A stretch of 64,000 bases of DNA from Glaciecola sp. (GTDB taxonomy: Bacteria > Pseudomonadota > Gammaproteobacteria > Enterobacterales > Alteromonadaceae): the NCBI GenBank assembly GCA_018623155.1, contig JAAZVZ010000007.1, positions 55,109 through 119,108 on the forward strand. Direction: 5' to 3'. Positions 54,105 to 62,622 of the stretch are shown here, piece after piece. Each line of letters starts with the position of its first letter. Positions within the stretch are counted from its first letter, which is position 1. Made by a program: the position numbers and the translations under genes. A model generated the notes under the pieces. The model was not told the DNA's origin and did no database searches. It was given only the letters and a program-made list of their open reading frames with translations.

Positions 54105-54145
54105 TTGCTGTTTAAAATGGGGGGATTACATAAGAATACATTGCC

Positions 54146-54170
54146 TTATCTAAGAAGTTTTCTTAGATAA
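54146..54170. other. Perfect 11-bp hairpin between IS and integrase
   Basis: TTATCTAAGAA (54146-54156) and TTCTTAGATAA (54160-54170) pair perfectly around a 3-nt loop. It lies 16 bp outside the IS right end and beyond the integrase stop. There is no run of T, so a terminator role for the integrase transcript is uncertain; it could be a leftover of a structured recombination site. Confidence 0.5.
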
Positions 54171-54324
54171 ACCTTATTTAGATAGAATACGTTGACAACG
54201 CACGAGGATGGGCAAAGCCGTTCACATAAAACGTCGTATTGCACTCCTTCTAGGTATTACCAACCTAACATATTGGTTAATGCACAATGATCGTAATCGA
54301 CCTTTAAAAAGAGAGCTGTTTTAA

Positions 54325-55548
54325 TTAGATAGTTAAGTTGTTAACATTTTCTGAAAGTAGACAAAGCGCTTCTCTTCTTTCCTCCAAGTAATCATGCTGA
54401 TTATACACAGCTTCTACACCCTTGAGCTTGTGATTCAAGCATCTTTCAGCTACATGGCTAGAGGTACCTAGTTTTGCTAACAGTGTTCGACATGTTCTTC
54501 GTAAATCATGCACTGTGAAATACTCCATATCGCCCATCAGGTTCTTCGAATGCATAGATTGACGTATTTCCCTACCAAACATCTTAGATATCGCTCTGTT
54601 CAGCGTATCTGAACCCATATGAGGCGATTTACTACTTCTACGATTTGGAAATACGTACTCCGAACCACATGCACGTACTTCTAGCTCTTTTAGCCAGCTA
54701 ATGACTTGTGGCGCCAATGGAATATCAATCCCTACATTAGTTTTACTTCTTGCGGCAGGTAAGTTCCATACAGCAGCATCTAGGTCAAACTCATCCCACT
54801 TTGCCTCACAGAGCTCGGACTTTCTGACGCCCAAACAAACTAGAAGCAAAACAGCTAGGTAATTATCCTGACCAAACTGTTTAATATGCTTTTTTGCGGT
54901 CTGTAGGAATACACCTAGTTCTTCTTCAGTTAAGGCGCGTTCCCTAGCTTGCTCGATACCACCTGCGTCTTTTTGCGAAAATGCGAGTGCAGGGTTATAT
55001 TGGAGTAAGTCTAGTTTTACTGCATGGTTAAACAGCTGTTTGCAGTAACCTAGAGCATCGTTAGCGATAGTTGCTCGTCCGCTCTTACTAATGTTGCTCA
55101 ACACTGTTCGGATGTCTCTAGCAGATAGCTGATCTAACTTTATTTCACCTAAAACCGGAGCGATGTCTTTTTTGTAAACGCGTTCAGGAATTTGACTGTT
55201 TTTGATTCTTTGGCTCACGCTTACAAACCAGTCCTCAAACAAATCATTAACCGTGACAATGGATTCTTGTTCAGCACGTTTCTTTTCGAGCAATGGGTCT
55301 TTACCATCTCTGGCTTGTTTCATTTTAGTGCTGGCTTCATACCTAGCGTCTTGCAGACTGAGGTCATTTAACTTACCCAAAGTCATTTCTTTACGCTTTT
55401 TATTATATGTGTACCTTAGCATCCAATAAGGCGAACCGGACTTTGGAACGACAAGGTATAGCCCTCCACCATCGGCATGTTTACCAACATCATTCTTGCT
55501 AACTTTTGACTGAATTGTTTTGACAGTGAGCTTACCTGCGGTACTCAT
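54325..55548 (-). CDS. int: Tyrosine integrase of the yicC island
   Basis: A 407-residue P4-type integrase. The N-terminal DUF4102 arm-binding domain (about 1-90, KHADGGGLYLVVPKSGSPYWMLRY) is followed by a SAM-like core-binding domain (about 100-190) and the catalytic domain with R242, H347-x2-R350 (VHDLRR), H373 and nucleophile Y387 (NQHDYLEERRE). It catalyses site-specific insertion at the 3' end of yicC. Its start faces yicC, about 190 bp from the right core, with candidate arm sites between. All catalytic residues are present. Confidence 0.94.
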   Translation of the reverse strand: MSTAGKLTVKTIQSKVSKNDVGKHADGGGLYLVVPKSGSPYWMLRYTYNKKRKEMTLGKLNDLSLQDARYEASTKMKQARDGKDPLLEKKRAEQESIVTVNDLFEDWFVSVSQRIKNSQIPERVYKKDIAPVLGEIKLDQLSARDIRTVLSNISKSGRATIANDALGYCKQLFNHAVKLDLLQYNPALAFSQKDAGGIEQARERALTEEELGVFLQTAKKHIKQFGQDNYLAVLLLVCLGVRKSELCEAKWDEFDLDAAVWNLPAARSKTNVGIDIPLAPQVISWLKELEVRACGSEYVFPNRRSSKSPHMGSDTLNRAISKMFGREIRQSMHSKNLMGDMEYFTVHDLRRTCRTLLAKLGTSSHVAERCLNHKLKGVEAVYNQHDYLEERREALCLLSENVNNLTI

Positions 55549-55583
55549 AATGCTTCACGACTAGTTGTAGATAGGAAGATAAT

Positions 55584-55638
55584 ACCCACCACTTTCAGGT
55601 AAGTAAATACATTTTTACCCACCAATTTGCCCACCGAT
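55584..55638 (+). promoter_or_regulatory. Candidate integrase arm-type sites, right end
   Basis: ACCCACCACT (55584-55593), ACCCACCAAT (55617-55626) and GCCCACCGAT (55629-55638) lie between the integrase start and the core. The first two are identical to the pair at 31061-31082 inside the left end. CTGGATT is also repeated twice just beyond, at 55644-55660, echoing the core. Confidence 0.6.
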
Positions 55639-55690
55639 TATTTCTGGATTTTGCTGGATTAATGAAGACTTCCTTGGACTGAAACATAAA

Positions 55691-55715
55691 AAAGCCCTTT
55701 ATAAAAAAGGGCTTT
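55691..55715 (-). terminator. Rho-independent terminator downstream of yicC
   Basis: AAAGCCCTTT (55691-55700) and AAAGGGCTTT (55706-55715) form a 10-bp stem with flanking A and T runs. It follows the yicC stop by about 30 bp and lies on the island side of the right core, so the island supplies yicC with a terminator. Confidence 0.88.
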
Positions 55716-55742
55716 ATGGATGTCTATGAATTACTCAGGATA

Positions 55743-56603
55743 TTATTCGATATTCTGGATCTGCTCACGCATCTGCTCGATCAACACCTTCAATTCCACT
55801 GCTGCTTGCGTGATCTCCGCACTGATTGATTTAGATCCAAGAGTATTCGATTCGCGGTTAAATTCCTGCATCATAAAATCCAAACGACGCCCAACGGCTC
55901 CGCCCTTGCGCAAAATCTTACGCGTCTCACCGACATGCGACACCAAGCGGTCTAATTCTTCCGCCACATCGATCTTTTGCGCCAACAACACTAACTCTTG
56001 CTCAACGCGTGTCGAATCTAATTCAATTTGAGCTTCTTCAAAGCGACTGCGAATTTTATCCTGTTGCCACGCCAACACCTCGGGCATCCGTTCGGTGACC
56101 AGTGCGACTTGACCTTCAATCCCAACTAAACGCTGTTCAATCATATCGCTCAAATTCACCCCTTCATCGGCGCGTGAAGCGATAAAATCTTTGAGCGTCA
56201 AATCAAACTCCGCCAACAAATCAGCATTGATCGCATCCATATCGGTTTCGGCAGATGCTACCACACCCGGCCACTGTAACACCTCTAAACGGCTCAACGA
56301 CGCAGGACCTGCTATAGGTAAATTTTCCGCTGCTTCTATCACTGCCGCGGCCAACTCTTGATTGACATTCAATGCACTAGACGCCCCAACTGCCGGCATA
56401 AAGCGCAAGGTGCACTCGACTTTGCCACGCTGTAGGGATTTGCGAAAACGCTCACGCAAGACAGGCTCTAGTCCACGAAACTGTTCAACTAAGCGAAACG
56501 AGGTCTCGAGGTAGCGTTGATTTACTGAACGAATTTCCCACACGGCTGAGCCCCAATCGGCTTTAAGTTCACGACGGGCAAAGGCAGTCATACTGTAGAT
56601 CAC
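55743..56603 (-). CDS. yicC: YicC-family endoribonuclease
   Basis: A 286-residue YicC protein. The N-terminus MIYSMTAFARRELKADWGSAVWEIRSVNQRYLETSFRLVEQFR and the C-terminal DUF1732 part (EELDRLVSHVGETRKILRKGGAVGRRLDFMMQEFNRESNTLGSKS) are conserved. YicC has been described as an endoribonuclease acting on RNA including small RNAs. The last six codons plus stop are part of the island's right core and were supplied by the element, restoring the full protein. It is divergent from rph. Confidence 0.95.
   Translation of the reverse strand: MIYSMTAFARRELKADWGSAVWEIRSVNQRYLETSFRLVEQFRGLEPVLRERFRKSLQRGKVECTLRFMPAVGASSALNVNQELAAAVIEAAENLPIAGPASLSRLEVLQWPGVVASAETDMDAINADLLAEFDLTLKDFIASRADEGVNLSDMIEQRLVGIEGQVALVTERMPEVLAWQQDKIRSRFEEAQIELDSTRVEQELVLLAQKIDVAEELDRLVSHVGETRKILRKGGAVGRRLDFMMQEFNRESNTLGSKSISAEITQAAVELKVLIEQMREQIQNIE
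55744..55763. repeat. Right attachment site (attR core) in yicC 3' end
   Basis: The 20-bp segment matches the left repeat at 30969-30988 with one mismatch; ATATTCTGGATCTG (55750-55763) is identical. It covers the final yicC codons. Compared with the displaced tail at the left end, codon choice differs silently (ATC/ATA, TAA/TAG), as expected for attP-derived versus original host sequence. Confidence 0.88.
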
Positions 56604-56666
56604 GGGCGTTTCCTATTGAAAAAATGAAATCGCGCTTAGTGTACACTATTTTACACCATAAGGTTA

Positions 56667-56696
56667 ATGACGCTGTCCGTCATGTTGGGCTATAAT
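56667..56696 (+). promoter_or_regulatory. Likely rph promoter with dyad
   Basis: TATAAT at 56691-56696 lies about 45 bp before the rph start. An inverted repeat ATGACG-CTGTC-CGTCAT (56667-56683) covers the -35 area. A clear consensus -35 hexamer is lacking. The dyad may be an operator or coincidental. Confidence 0.4.
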
Positions 56697-56741
56697 ATCT
56701 GAGTTTTTTTAATCTCTGTGTTTATCTGTTAAGGATTTTTT

Positions 56742-57458
56742 ATGCGCGCTGATGGCCGTACTGCCAACCAGATCCGTCCTGTGACGATCACCCGTCAATT
56801 TACCTGCCACGCTGAAGGCTCTGTCCTCATTGAGTTTGGCAATACTAAGGTCATCTGTACTGCGACAGTTGAAGAGGGTGTGCCACGCTTTATGAAAGGA
56901 AAAGGTGAGGGCTGGATCACGGCAGAATATTCAATGCTTCCGCGCTCTACACACACTCGCTCTCAACGTGAGGCAGCACGAGGCAAACAAGGTGGGCGTA
57001 CGTTAGAGATCCAACGTCTCATCGCCCGCTCATTAAGAGCCGCGGTTGATCTTAAGCTTCTTGGTGAGAACACCATTACGCTCGACTGTGATGTGATTCA
57101 AGCCGATGGCGGGACTCGTACAGCCTCTATATCAGGGGCTTGTGTGGCATTAGTGGATGCGATTAACCACATGCGCGCAAAGAACATCATCACGACCAAT
57201 CCGCTTAAGCATATGATTGCTGCCGTTTCTGTCGGAGTGGTCAACGGTGAGGCTGTGGCGGATTTGGAGTATACCGAAGACTCAGTAGCTGAAACCGATA
57301 TGAATGTGGTCATGACTGAATCGGGCAAGCTCATCGAAGTACAAGGCACTGCCGAAGGCGAACCATTTAGCTTTGACGAACTCAATGAAATGCTGGGTTT
57401 GGCTAAAGACGGTTTATACGAGATCTTTACAGCGCAAAAAACTGCGCTGAATCAATAA
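56742..57458 (+). CDS. rph: Ribonuclease PH
   Basis: A 238-residue phosphorolytic 3'-5' exoribonuclease that trims tRNA 3' ends. The family blocks [45 protein letters not shown] (phosphate-binding Arg residues), ALVDAINHM and [12 protein letters not shown] are intact, as is the usual length of about 238. It is followed 14 bp later by pyrE, the common rph-pyrE pair of gammaproteobacteria. Confidence 0.97.
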   Translation: MRADGRTANQIRPVTITRQFTCHAEGSVLIEFGNTKVICTATVEEGVPRFMKGKGEGWITAEYSMLPRSTHTRSQREAARGKQGGRTLEIQRLIARSLRAAVDLKLLGENTITLDCDVIQADGGTRTASISGACVALVDAINHMRAKNIITTNPLKHMIAAVSVGVVNGEAVADLEYTEDSVAETDMNVVMTESGKLIEVQGTAEGEPFSFDELNEMLGLAKDGLYEIFTAQKTALNQ

Positions 57459-57472
57459 GGAGCGGACAGAGC

Positions 57473-58117
57473 ATGCAAGACTATCAACGTGACTTTATTG
57501 AATTTGCCATTCAACGCAATGTACTAAGATTTGGCGAGTTCACGTTAAAATCTGGACGTGTCAGCCCATATTTTTTCAATGCAGGTTTGTTTAACACTGG
57601 TAAAGATCTTGCGACTCTAGGTCAGTGTTATGCTGCGGCGTTAGTGAACGCCAAGATTGATTTTGATGTGTTGTTTGGCCCTGCTTATAAGGGGATCCCA
57701 ATTGCGACGACCACGGCTGTTGCCTTATCCACGCAACACAACATCGACACGCCATATTGTTTTAACCGCAAAGAAGCCAAAACGCATGGCGAAGGCGGGA
57801 ATCTAGTTGGTGCGGATTTACAAGGTCGCATCATGTTAGTCGATGACGTGATTACTGCGGGGACGGCCATCAGAGAATCGATGGAGCTTATCGCACAACA
57901 ACAGGCGACACTCGCTGGTGTATTGATTGCCCTTGATCGCCAAGAAAAAGGCCAAGGTGAGTTAAGCGCGATTCAAGAAGTTGAACGCGATTTTGGCACG
58001 CAGGTGGTGAGCATTGTAACCATGACTCACGTAATGGAATACCTTGCAGAAAAAGGCGATGAAGCAGAGCACTTGCAAGCTATGCGCGCATATCGCAAAC
58101 AATACGGTATCGCTTAA
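57473..58117 (+). CDS. pyrE: Orotate phosphoribosyltransferase
   Basis: A 214-residue enzyme converting orotate and PRPP to OMP in pyrimidine synthesis. [38 protein letters not shown] and the PRPP loop [18 protein letters not shown] are all present. The start has AAGGAG about 8 nt upstream. It follows rph within 14 bp, and no obvious attenuator hairpin with U-run is seen in the short gap. Confidence 0.97.
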   Translation: MQDYQRDFIEFAIQRNVLRFGEFTLKSGRVSPYFFNAGLFNTGKDLATLGQCYAAALVNAKIDFDVLFGPAYKGIPIATTTAVALSTQHNIDTPYCFNRKEAKTHGEGGNLVGADLQGRIMLVDDVITAGTAIRESMELIAQQQATLAGVLIALDRQEKGQGELSAIQEVERDFGTQVVSIVTMTHVMEYLAEKGDEAEHLQAMRAYRKQYGIA

Positions 58118-58121
58118 AAAT

Positions 58122-58391
58122 ATGACTGAAAAGTCTGAAAATCACCAAGTTGAACTCGACCAGGCCGACCAAACCTTAGATGCCCTAGGCCTGCGATGTC
58201 CTGAACCAGTAATGATGATCCGTAAAACCATTCGCCACATGGCGGATGGTGAAACGCTTATGATCATCGCCGATGATCCTGCGACCACTAGAGACATCCC
58301 AAGCTTTTGTCGTTTTATGGATCACCAACTAATCGAAAGCGACACCGCGCAGCAGCCGTATCGCTATCTGATCAAAAAAGGTCTGGCTTAA
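58122..58391 (+). CDS. tusA: TusA-family sulfur-carrier protein
   Basis: An 89-residue protein. [21 protein letters not shown] contains the conserved Cys-Pro-x-Pro motif whose Cys carries the persulfide, and [21 protein letters not shown] completes the fold. It relays sulfur for tRNA 2-thiouridine and other pathways. I start at MTEKSENHQ, 4 bp after the pyrE stop; a longer frame from 58044 would overlap pyrE. It ends 22 bp before the convergent methyltransferase-like gene. Confidence 0.9.
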   Translation: MTEKSENHQVELDQADQTLDALGLRCPEPVMMIRKTIRHMADGETLMIIADDPATTRDIPSFCRFMDHQLIESDTAQQPYRYLIKKGLA

Positions 58392-58413
58392 TATTACTTA
58401 AGCCACCCATTAT

Positions 58414-59196
58414 CTACGGCTTCTTAAATTTTAATGTCCAGCGGTCAGTATTACCCGTTACGGAACGTGCACCTACCTCATATTCGAGTTCATCGTCTTC
58501 GCGGTAATGCAGATCACTAAAGCCGACAAATTCAAATCCTGCAGCTTGGATTTCCAAAATCGCTTTGACCGGGTCAAAACGGCGACGGTTGGAATCATTA
58601 AATGGCTCCATGTGACGCGCAGTATGATCGACGACGCCATAAATGCCACCGGATTTAAGTGCCTTAAACGCAGCGTCATTCATCATTTTGCGCCCGTCTT
58701 CCCCAAAGTTGTGATAATTGCGGAAGGTCAGCACCATATCAGCGTCAGTCACGCCATAATCACTCATTTTCAACGAATATAACTTTGCGCCCTCTTCGCG
58801 CCAAATTTTGGCGTCTTTGGCCACCACATTGATTTTGTCAAACGGTGCGTCACCGATGAGGTTTTTCTCTACTCGGCTGGTCCCAAGGGCCACATAATAC
58901 TCCCCTTTTTCATGTAACACTGGTGCTAAAATTCGCGAATACCAACCACCACCAGGGATCAGTTCAATCACTTTCATATCAGGCTCAAGCCCAAAAAACG
59001 CGAGCGTCCTCGCCGGCTTACGATTGCGGTCGCGTTCGACATCGCGCTCCGGGCGCCCTTCTGCACTTTGCGCTTGCTTGACCAATGCTTTGAGGTTAGA
59101 TGCATCATGGTCACCGTGGTTATGTGCCATTACGCCAAAGCTTGATACAGCGAGCCCAATGACACTTGCGATTATCCAATTTTTTGTTAATTTCAT
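58414..59196 (-). CDS. Exported SAM-dependent methyltransferase-like protein
   Basis: A 260-residue protein. The signal peptide (WIIASVIGLAVSSFGVMA) is followed by a His-rich start (HNHGDHD) and a class I methyltransferase-like fold: MKVIELIPGGGWYSRIL (motif I), DADMVLTFRNYHNF and LKSGGIYGVVDH. Proteins of this type are annotated as periplasmic methyltransferases, although SAM in the periplasm is unusual and the activity is uncertain. The start MKLTKNW has AAGGAC about 8 nt upstream; the frame extends eight codons further. Confidence 0.82.
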   Translation of the reverse strand: MKLTKNWIIASVIGLAVSSFGVMAHNHGDHDASNLKALVKQAQSAEGRPERDVERDRNRKPARTLAFFGLEPDMKVIELIPGGGWYSRILAPVLHEKGEYYVALGTSRVEKNLIGDAPFDKINVVAKDAKIWREEGAKLYSLKMSDYGVTDADMVLTFRNYHNFGEDGRKMMNDAAFKALKSGGIYGVVDHTARHMEPFNDSNRRRFDPVKAILEIQAAGFEFVGFSDLHYREDDELEYEVGARSVTGNTDRWTLKFKKP

Positions 59197-59262
59197 TCTG
59201 TCGTCCTTTGTTATTGTCAATAATATTCAAAAATTATGAACCTGAATCATTCACTCACACCG

Positions 59263-59847
59263 CTAGTTGAATAAATACGTGCGCCCAAGCCATATGAGCA
59301 CGATGGCACCTGATAAGATTGCCACCGCTTTCCATTTGTATCGGCGCAACATCGCTTCGGCTTGATCGCCAAACCGCCACACTAACCAAGCGATCCCAAA
59401 ATAGCGGAGCACCCGAGAAATTGCGATCGCCAAGATATACCACCCCAATGGATAACCAGAAGCGCCAGCCGCCACCATAGCCAGTTGTAACGGAATAGGT
59501 GCGATACCTGCCAAAACAATAAACCAGAAGCCTTCGTTGTTCATTCGCAACATAATGTCATCAAAGGTAGCCTGGTCGCCAAACAATCCAATGATTTGTG
59601 GCTCAAATAAGGCAAAGACCCATAACCCTATGGCATAACCTAAGAGGGCGCCTAGAATACACCCTCCTGTTGCGACGGCAGCAATTTGCCAAATTTTATC
59701 CCGGCGAAGTTGCGATACGGGGATCAACACAGTTTCGATGGGAATGGGGACAACGGTGGATTCAGCAAATGATGCCGCCCCGATCCCCGCTAACATGTGT
59801 GGCGATTCAACCCAGTGTTTTACTTTACGCTTGAGCGTCTTAACCAT
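59263..59847 (-). CDS. YqaA/DedA-type SNARE-associated membrane protein
   Basis: A 194-residue inner-membrane protein with about five hydrophobic segments. SFAESTVVPIPIETVLIPVSQL, GCILGALLGYAIGLWVF and FIVLAGIAPIPLQLAMVAAGASG are the conserved VTT/SNARE-associated blocks. DedA-like proteins are implicated in lipid flipping and membrane homeostasis. It starts 4 bp before the end of the upstream amidohydrolase gene (stop at 59852), so the two are likely co-transcribed. Confidence 0.87.
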   Translation of the reverse strand: MVKTLKRKVKHWVESPHMLAGIGAASFAESTVVPIPIETVLIPVSQLRRDKIWQIAAVATGGCILGALLGYAIGLWVFALFEPQIIGLFGDQATFDDIMLRMNNEGFWFIVLAGIAPIPLQLAMVAAGASGYPLGWYILAIAISRVLRYFGIAWLVWRFGDQAEAMLRRYKWKAVAILSGAIVLIWLGRTYLFN

Positions 59848-59851
59848 ATAT

Positions 59852-61138
59852 CTATTGAGTGACGTGCTTGTAGACTTGACCGTCTTTCATGACAAACGCG
59901 ACTGATTCCAACACGCTGACATCTTGTAAAGGGTCGCCAGCCACGGCAATGATGTCAGCCAGTTTGCCTTCACTGATTGAGCCAAGCTCTGTGTCGATAT
60001 TGAGCAAGTCCGCGGTCTGGGCCGTGGCGCTTAAGATCGCATCATGAGCAGACATCCCAGCTTCCACCATCAAAGAAAACTCTTCGGCGTTGGTCCCATG
60101 AGGGCTCACACCTGAGTCCGTACCAAATGCAATCTTCACCCCATAAGCATGGGCTTTACCAAAGGTGTTTTGAATAAGCGGACCAATCGCCGCAGCTTTG
60201 GGACGCACGACTTCTGGGAAGAAACCTTTTATCTTCGCTTTTTGTGCGACAAAGTTACCGGCAATTACAGTAGGTACATAAAACGTACCTGCTTCGACCA
60301 TTGCCTGCATGACTTCTTCGTCCATATAAGTACCGTGTTCAATCGAATCAACCCCGGCTTTGATTGCGCGTAACATACCCTCTTTGCCATGTGCGTGGAC
60401 GGCCACTGTCATGCCATAATCTTTTGCTGTAGCGACGATGGCGTTGAGTTCATCTTGCATGAATTGAGGATTTTGTCCGTTTTTAGCAAGGGATAACACA
60501 CCCCCTGTGGCGGTGATTTTGATGAGATCTGCGCCATCCTTATAGCGTTGACGCACGGCTTTACGTGCATCGGACACTCCATTGACTACACCTTCTCTGG
60601 GACCGGGATCGCCCATAATGCGAGTGGTTGTGCCATTGGTTGGATCGGCATGGCCGCCCGTGGTCGCGATGGATTTGCCCGTGGTAAAAATACGAGGGCC
60701 TATTGCCATGCCTCGACCAATCGCTTTGCGTAATGCGACGGTTTCGTTATAGCTATCTCCTAAATTACGCACAGTGGTAAATCCAGCCATCAGTGTTTTT
60801 TCTGCAAAATGCGCAGCCCGCAAAGCATAGTCCGCACCATTTAATTGAAAACGCTGCATATAAGTACTAGGCCCTTCATGCTGATATGACAAATGCGTGT
60901 GCATATCCATTAAACCTGGCAAGACAGTATGTTGAGATAAATCAATCACAGTATCGTCGTTTCCTGCAGCAACAAACCCTTTGCGCAAGGCATGGATTTT
61001 GTTGTCGCGCACGACAATGGTGTGATCTTGTAAAATTTGTTTGCCTTCAGCGGTAATGATGGTTCCAGCGTGTATCAGTGTATCTGCGACACTGAAAAAG
61101 CTCATCCCCGCGAGTAACGAGACGAATAATTGGCGCAT
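59852..61138 (-). CDS. Secreted amidohydrolase (Xaa-Pro dipeptidase/imidazolonepropionase-like)
   Basis: A 428-residue metal-dependent hydrolase. The signal peptide ([15 protein letters not shown]) is followed by [13 protein letters not shown] (HxH metal site), [11 protein letters not shown] (Lys position for the bridging carboxylate), [19 protein letters not shown] and [12 protein letters not shown] (catalytic Asp). This set matches amidohydrolases that cleave Xaa-Pro or related dipeptides. It is probably periplasmic and is followed closely by the YqaA-type gene. Confidence 0.88.
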   Translation of the reverse strand: MRQLFVSLLAGMSFFSVADTLIHAGTIITAEGKQILQDHTIVVRDNKIHALRKGFVAAGNDDTVIDLSQHTVLPGLMDMHTHLSYQHEGPSTYMQRFQLNGADYALRAAHFAEKTLMAGFTTVRNLGDSYNETVALRKAIGRGMAIGPRIFTTGKSIATTGGHADPTNGTTTRIMGDPGPREGVVNGVSDARKAVRQRYKDGADLIKITATGGVLSLAKNGQNPQFMQDELNAIVATAKDYGMTVAVHAHGKEGMLRAIKAGVDSIEHGTYMDEEVMQAMVEAGTFYVPTVIAGNFVAQKAKIKGFFPEVVRPKAAAIGPLIQNTFGKAHAYGVKIAFGTDSGVSPHGTNAEEFSLMVEAGMSAHDAILSATAQTADLLNIDTELGSISEGKLADIIAVAGDPLQDVSVLESVAFVMKDGQVYKHVTQ

Positions 61139-61224
61139 AACGATGTCCTTTTTTTGTAGTTTTTATACCTTATACACTCAATCTACGAAAAAAAACCAAC
61201 AAAATCCATCTTTATGTCATGAAC

Positions 61225-62118
61225 TTAATCTTGTAACGCGCTGCGTAAATCCCGAAGTTTACGCATCACCAAACGCATATTCTGTGGTCCCATGCGCAAT
61301 AACTGCTTCTGTACTGGGCTCAACGCTTCTAGTTGCGGGTTCACAAACTGATACATTGCGCGGTCAGTTTGTACCGCAATCGGCAAACTTACTGCAGGTG
61401 TATCGAGTAACTGATTGATTGCGTCAATGAGTGTTTCTTTGAACGTTGTACCGGGCGCTGCTATTTCATCAAACTGCGCGTTGAGTTGTTCGGAATATTT
61501 AGCATAAAGCGCTAGAATATCCTCGGTTTCCATCTGCGCAAAGGCTTCGGCATATGGGCGGTATCGGTCAAAACTAGCCGGATTGATGTAAAGTGTATCG
61601 GCTTGTTTATAGACGCTAAATTCATCTTTTGGGGGAGAAAGTAAATTGGTGTTGGCGGGTAGATCCCCTTGGGCAGTATTGACCACGCTCGCCACAACGC
61701 GTTCTAGAATACCGTCATTCATGACCAAAGTAGTTAGCATAGGTACTCGGCTTAGTAATATGATAGTCTCTTTGACGGTTTGATCCGAAATGTCCAAAGG
61801 TTCAGGTACGATCTCCTCCTCCTCTGGCTCGATAAAATCGGATGTAACAGCAGCTAATTCTTCAACATTCACTTCAGGCAGTGGCGCGACTTCTACAAAG
61901 TCTTCAGTAATAATTGTAGGTTCAACTATATCTTCCGACTTGCCAATAGTTGGTGCTCGATCATCGACTTTTGCCACTGGCACTTGGATACTGACCGATG
62001 CTGGCGTTGCTTTTTCATCGTTTGGCCAAAACACAAAAACCAAAATCAATATAAGTAATAGCCCTATCGCTACAGCTATCGAGGGGAACGGTTTACTCTG
62101 TTGATTCGTTTCAGTCAC
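61225..62118 (-). CDS. DUF3014 membrane-anchored protein
   Basis: A 297-residue protein. One N-terminal transmembrane segment (IAVAIGLLLILILVFVFW) is followed by a Pro/Glu/Val-rich linker (about 40-115) and the DUF3014 domain (LLSRVPMLTTLVMNDGILERVVASVVNTAQGDLP...FDRYRPYAEAF). The C-terminal domain should be periplasmic. The function is not established. It is monocistronic with a gap on each side. Confidence 0.87.
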   Translation of the reverse strand: MTETNQQSKPFPSIAVAIGLLLILILVFVFWPNDEKATPASVSIQVPVAKVDDRAPTIGKSEDIVEPTIITEDFVEVAPLPEVNVEELAAVTSDFIEPEEEEIVPEPLDISDQTVKETIILLSRVPMLTTLVMNDGILERVVASVVNTAQGDLPANTNLLSPPKDEFSVYKQADTLYINPASFDRYRPYAEAFAQMETEDILALYAKYSEQLNAQFDEIAAPGTTFKETLIDAINQLLDTPAVSLPIAVQTDRAMYQFVNPQLEALSPVQKQLLRMGPQNMRLVMRKLRDLRSALQD

Positions 62119-62299
62119 GTCAAATAATCCTTAATGCAGTCAGGTGTTTATCATCTTAGTCCGTCAAATATTACATTGAGTTCCATCAAAGCGAAATAAG
62201 CATTATGACTTATATCAATTATTCAGGAAGCTTTCACGTTCAGGATCTTTTTAGGAGACAAATGAGTATAAAAATATTATTTTTCAGGCAGGTTGCCCA

Positions 62300-62602
62300 A
62301 TGAAGTTTTATTTGAACCAATTTACTCACCCCAAACACATTCAGTACCTTGAAGTGCAATCATTTGAAATGAATGTTTATCTTGTGAAACTCACCATTGC
62401 TGGCGATACAGGGTTTATTTACGATGCCAAAGACAACATTGCACGATTTCACAGTACCCAGCACATCCGTGAATTTTTTCAGCAATGCGTTGTCGATGAC
62501 GCGTGTATGGTGCATGATTCACCTTATGATGAAATGATTGGCAATCCTCCTAAAACACAACGGCCACTGGCAATGCCGTTTTCGATGGAGCAGCCATACT
62601 AA
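62300..62602 (+). CDS. DUF6482-family small protein
   Basis: A 100-residue soluble protein. YLEVQSFEMNVYLVKLTIAGDTGFIYD and the C-terminal HDSPYDEMIGNPP match the DUF6482 family of marine gammaproteobacteria. The function is unknown. It lies 20 bp before the acetyltransferase gene and is likely its operon partner. Confidence 0.7.
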   Translation: MKFYLNQFTHPKHIQYLEVQSFEMNVYLVKLTIAGDTGFIYDAKDNIARFHSTQHIREFFQQCVVDDACMVHDSPYDEMIGNPPKTQRPLAMPFSMEQPY

Positions 62603-62622
62603 TTGATACCATAGGAAGTACC

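Larger units (their letters stand above)
52948..54130 (+). mobile_element. Complete IS3-family (IS407-like) insertion sequence
   Basis: A 1183-bp element with terminal inverted repeats TGTAATCCCCCCA (52948-52960) and TGGGGGGATTACA (54118-54130). It carries orfA and a -1-frame orfB. No clear target duplication flanks it (ccac on the left, taag on the right), which suggests a later deletion or recombination at one end. It interrupts a minus-strand gene on its left. Confidence 0.9.
30969..55763. mobile_element. Integrative genomic island in yicC carrying copper and Zn/Cd/Co-type resistance
   Basis: About 24.8 kb is bounded by the 20-bp yicC-tail repeats (30969-30988 and 55744-55763). A tyrosine integrase lies next to the yicC end and repeated arm-type motifs lie inside both ends. 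Cargo is two metal-efflux systems plus IS elements. yicC is a known integration site for integrative elements in Vibrio and related gammaproteobacteria. No relaxase, replication gene or excisionase is recognised, so it may need help to move or may be degenerate. The interior is visibly more AT-rich than the flanks. Confidence 0.88.

Noticed and set aside
52944..54134. Target-site duplication around the IS3-family element
   Set aside because: The flanks ccac and taag do not match, so no duplication can be claimed.
54208..54324. 38-codon plus-strand frame reaching the integrase stop
   Set aside because: The GAGG directly abuts the ATG and no recognisable fold is seen. It is mentioned in a finding but not called as a gene.
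30969..55763. SXT/R391-mobilisable island (MGI) with oriT and excision genes
   Set aside because: The insertion site is right, but I could not recognise any of the typical MGI genes or a transfer origin, so I keep the broader label.
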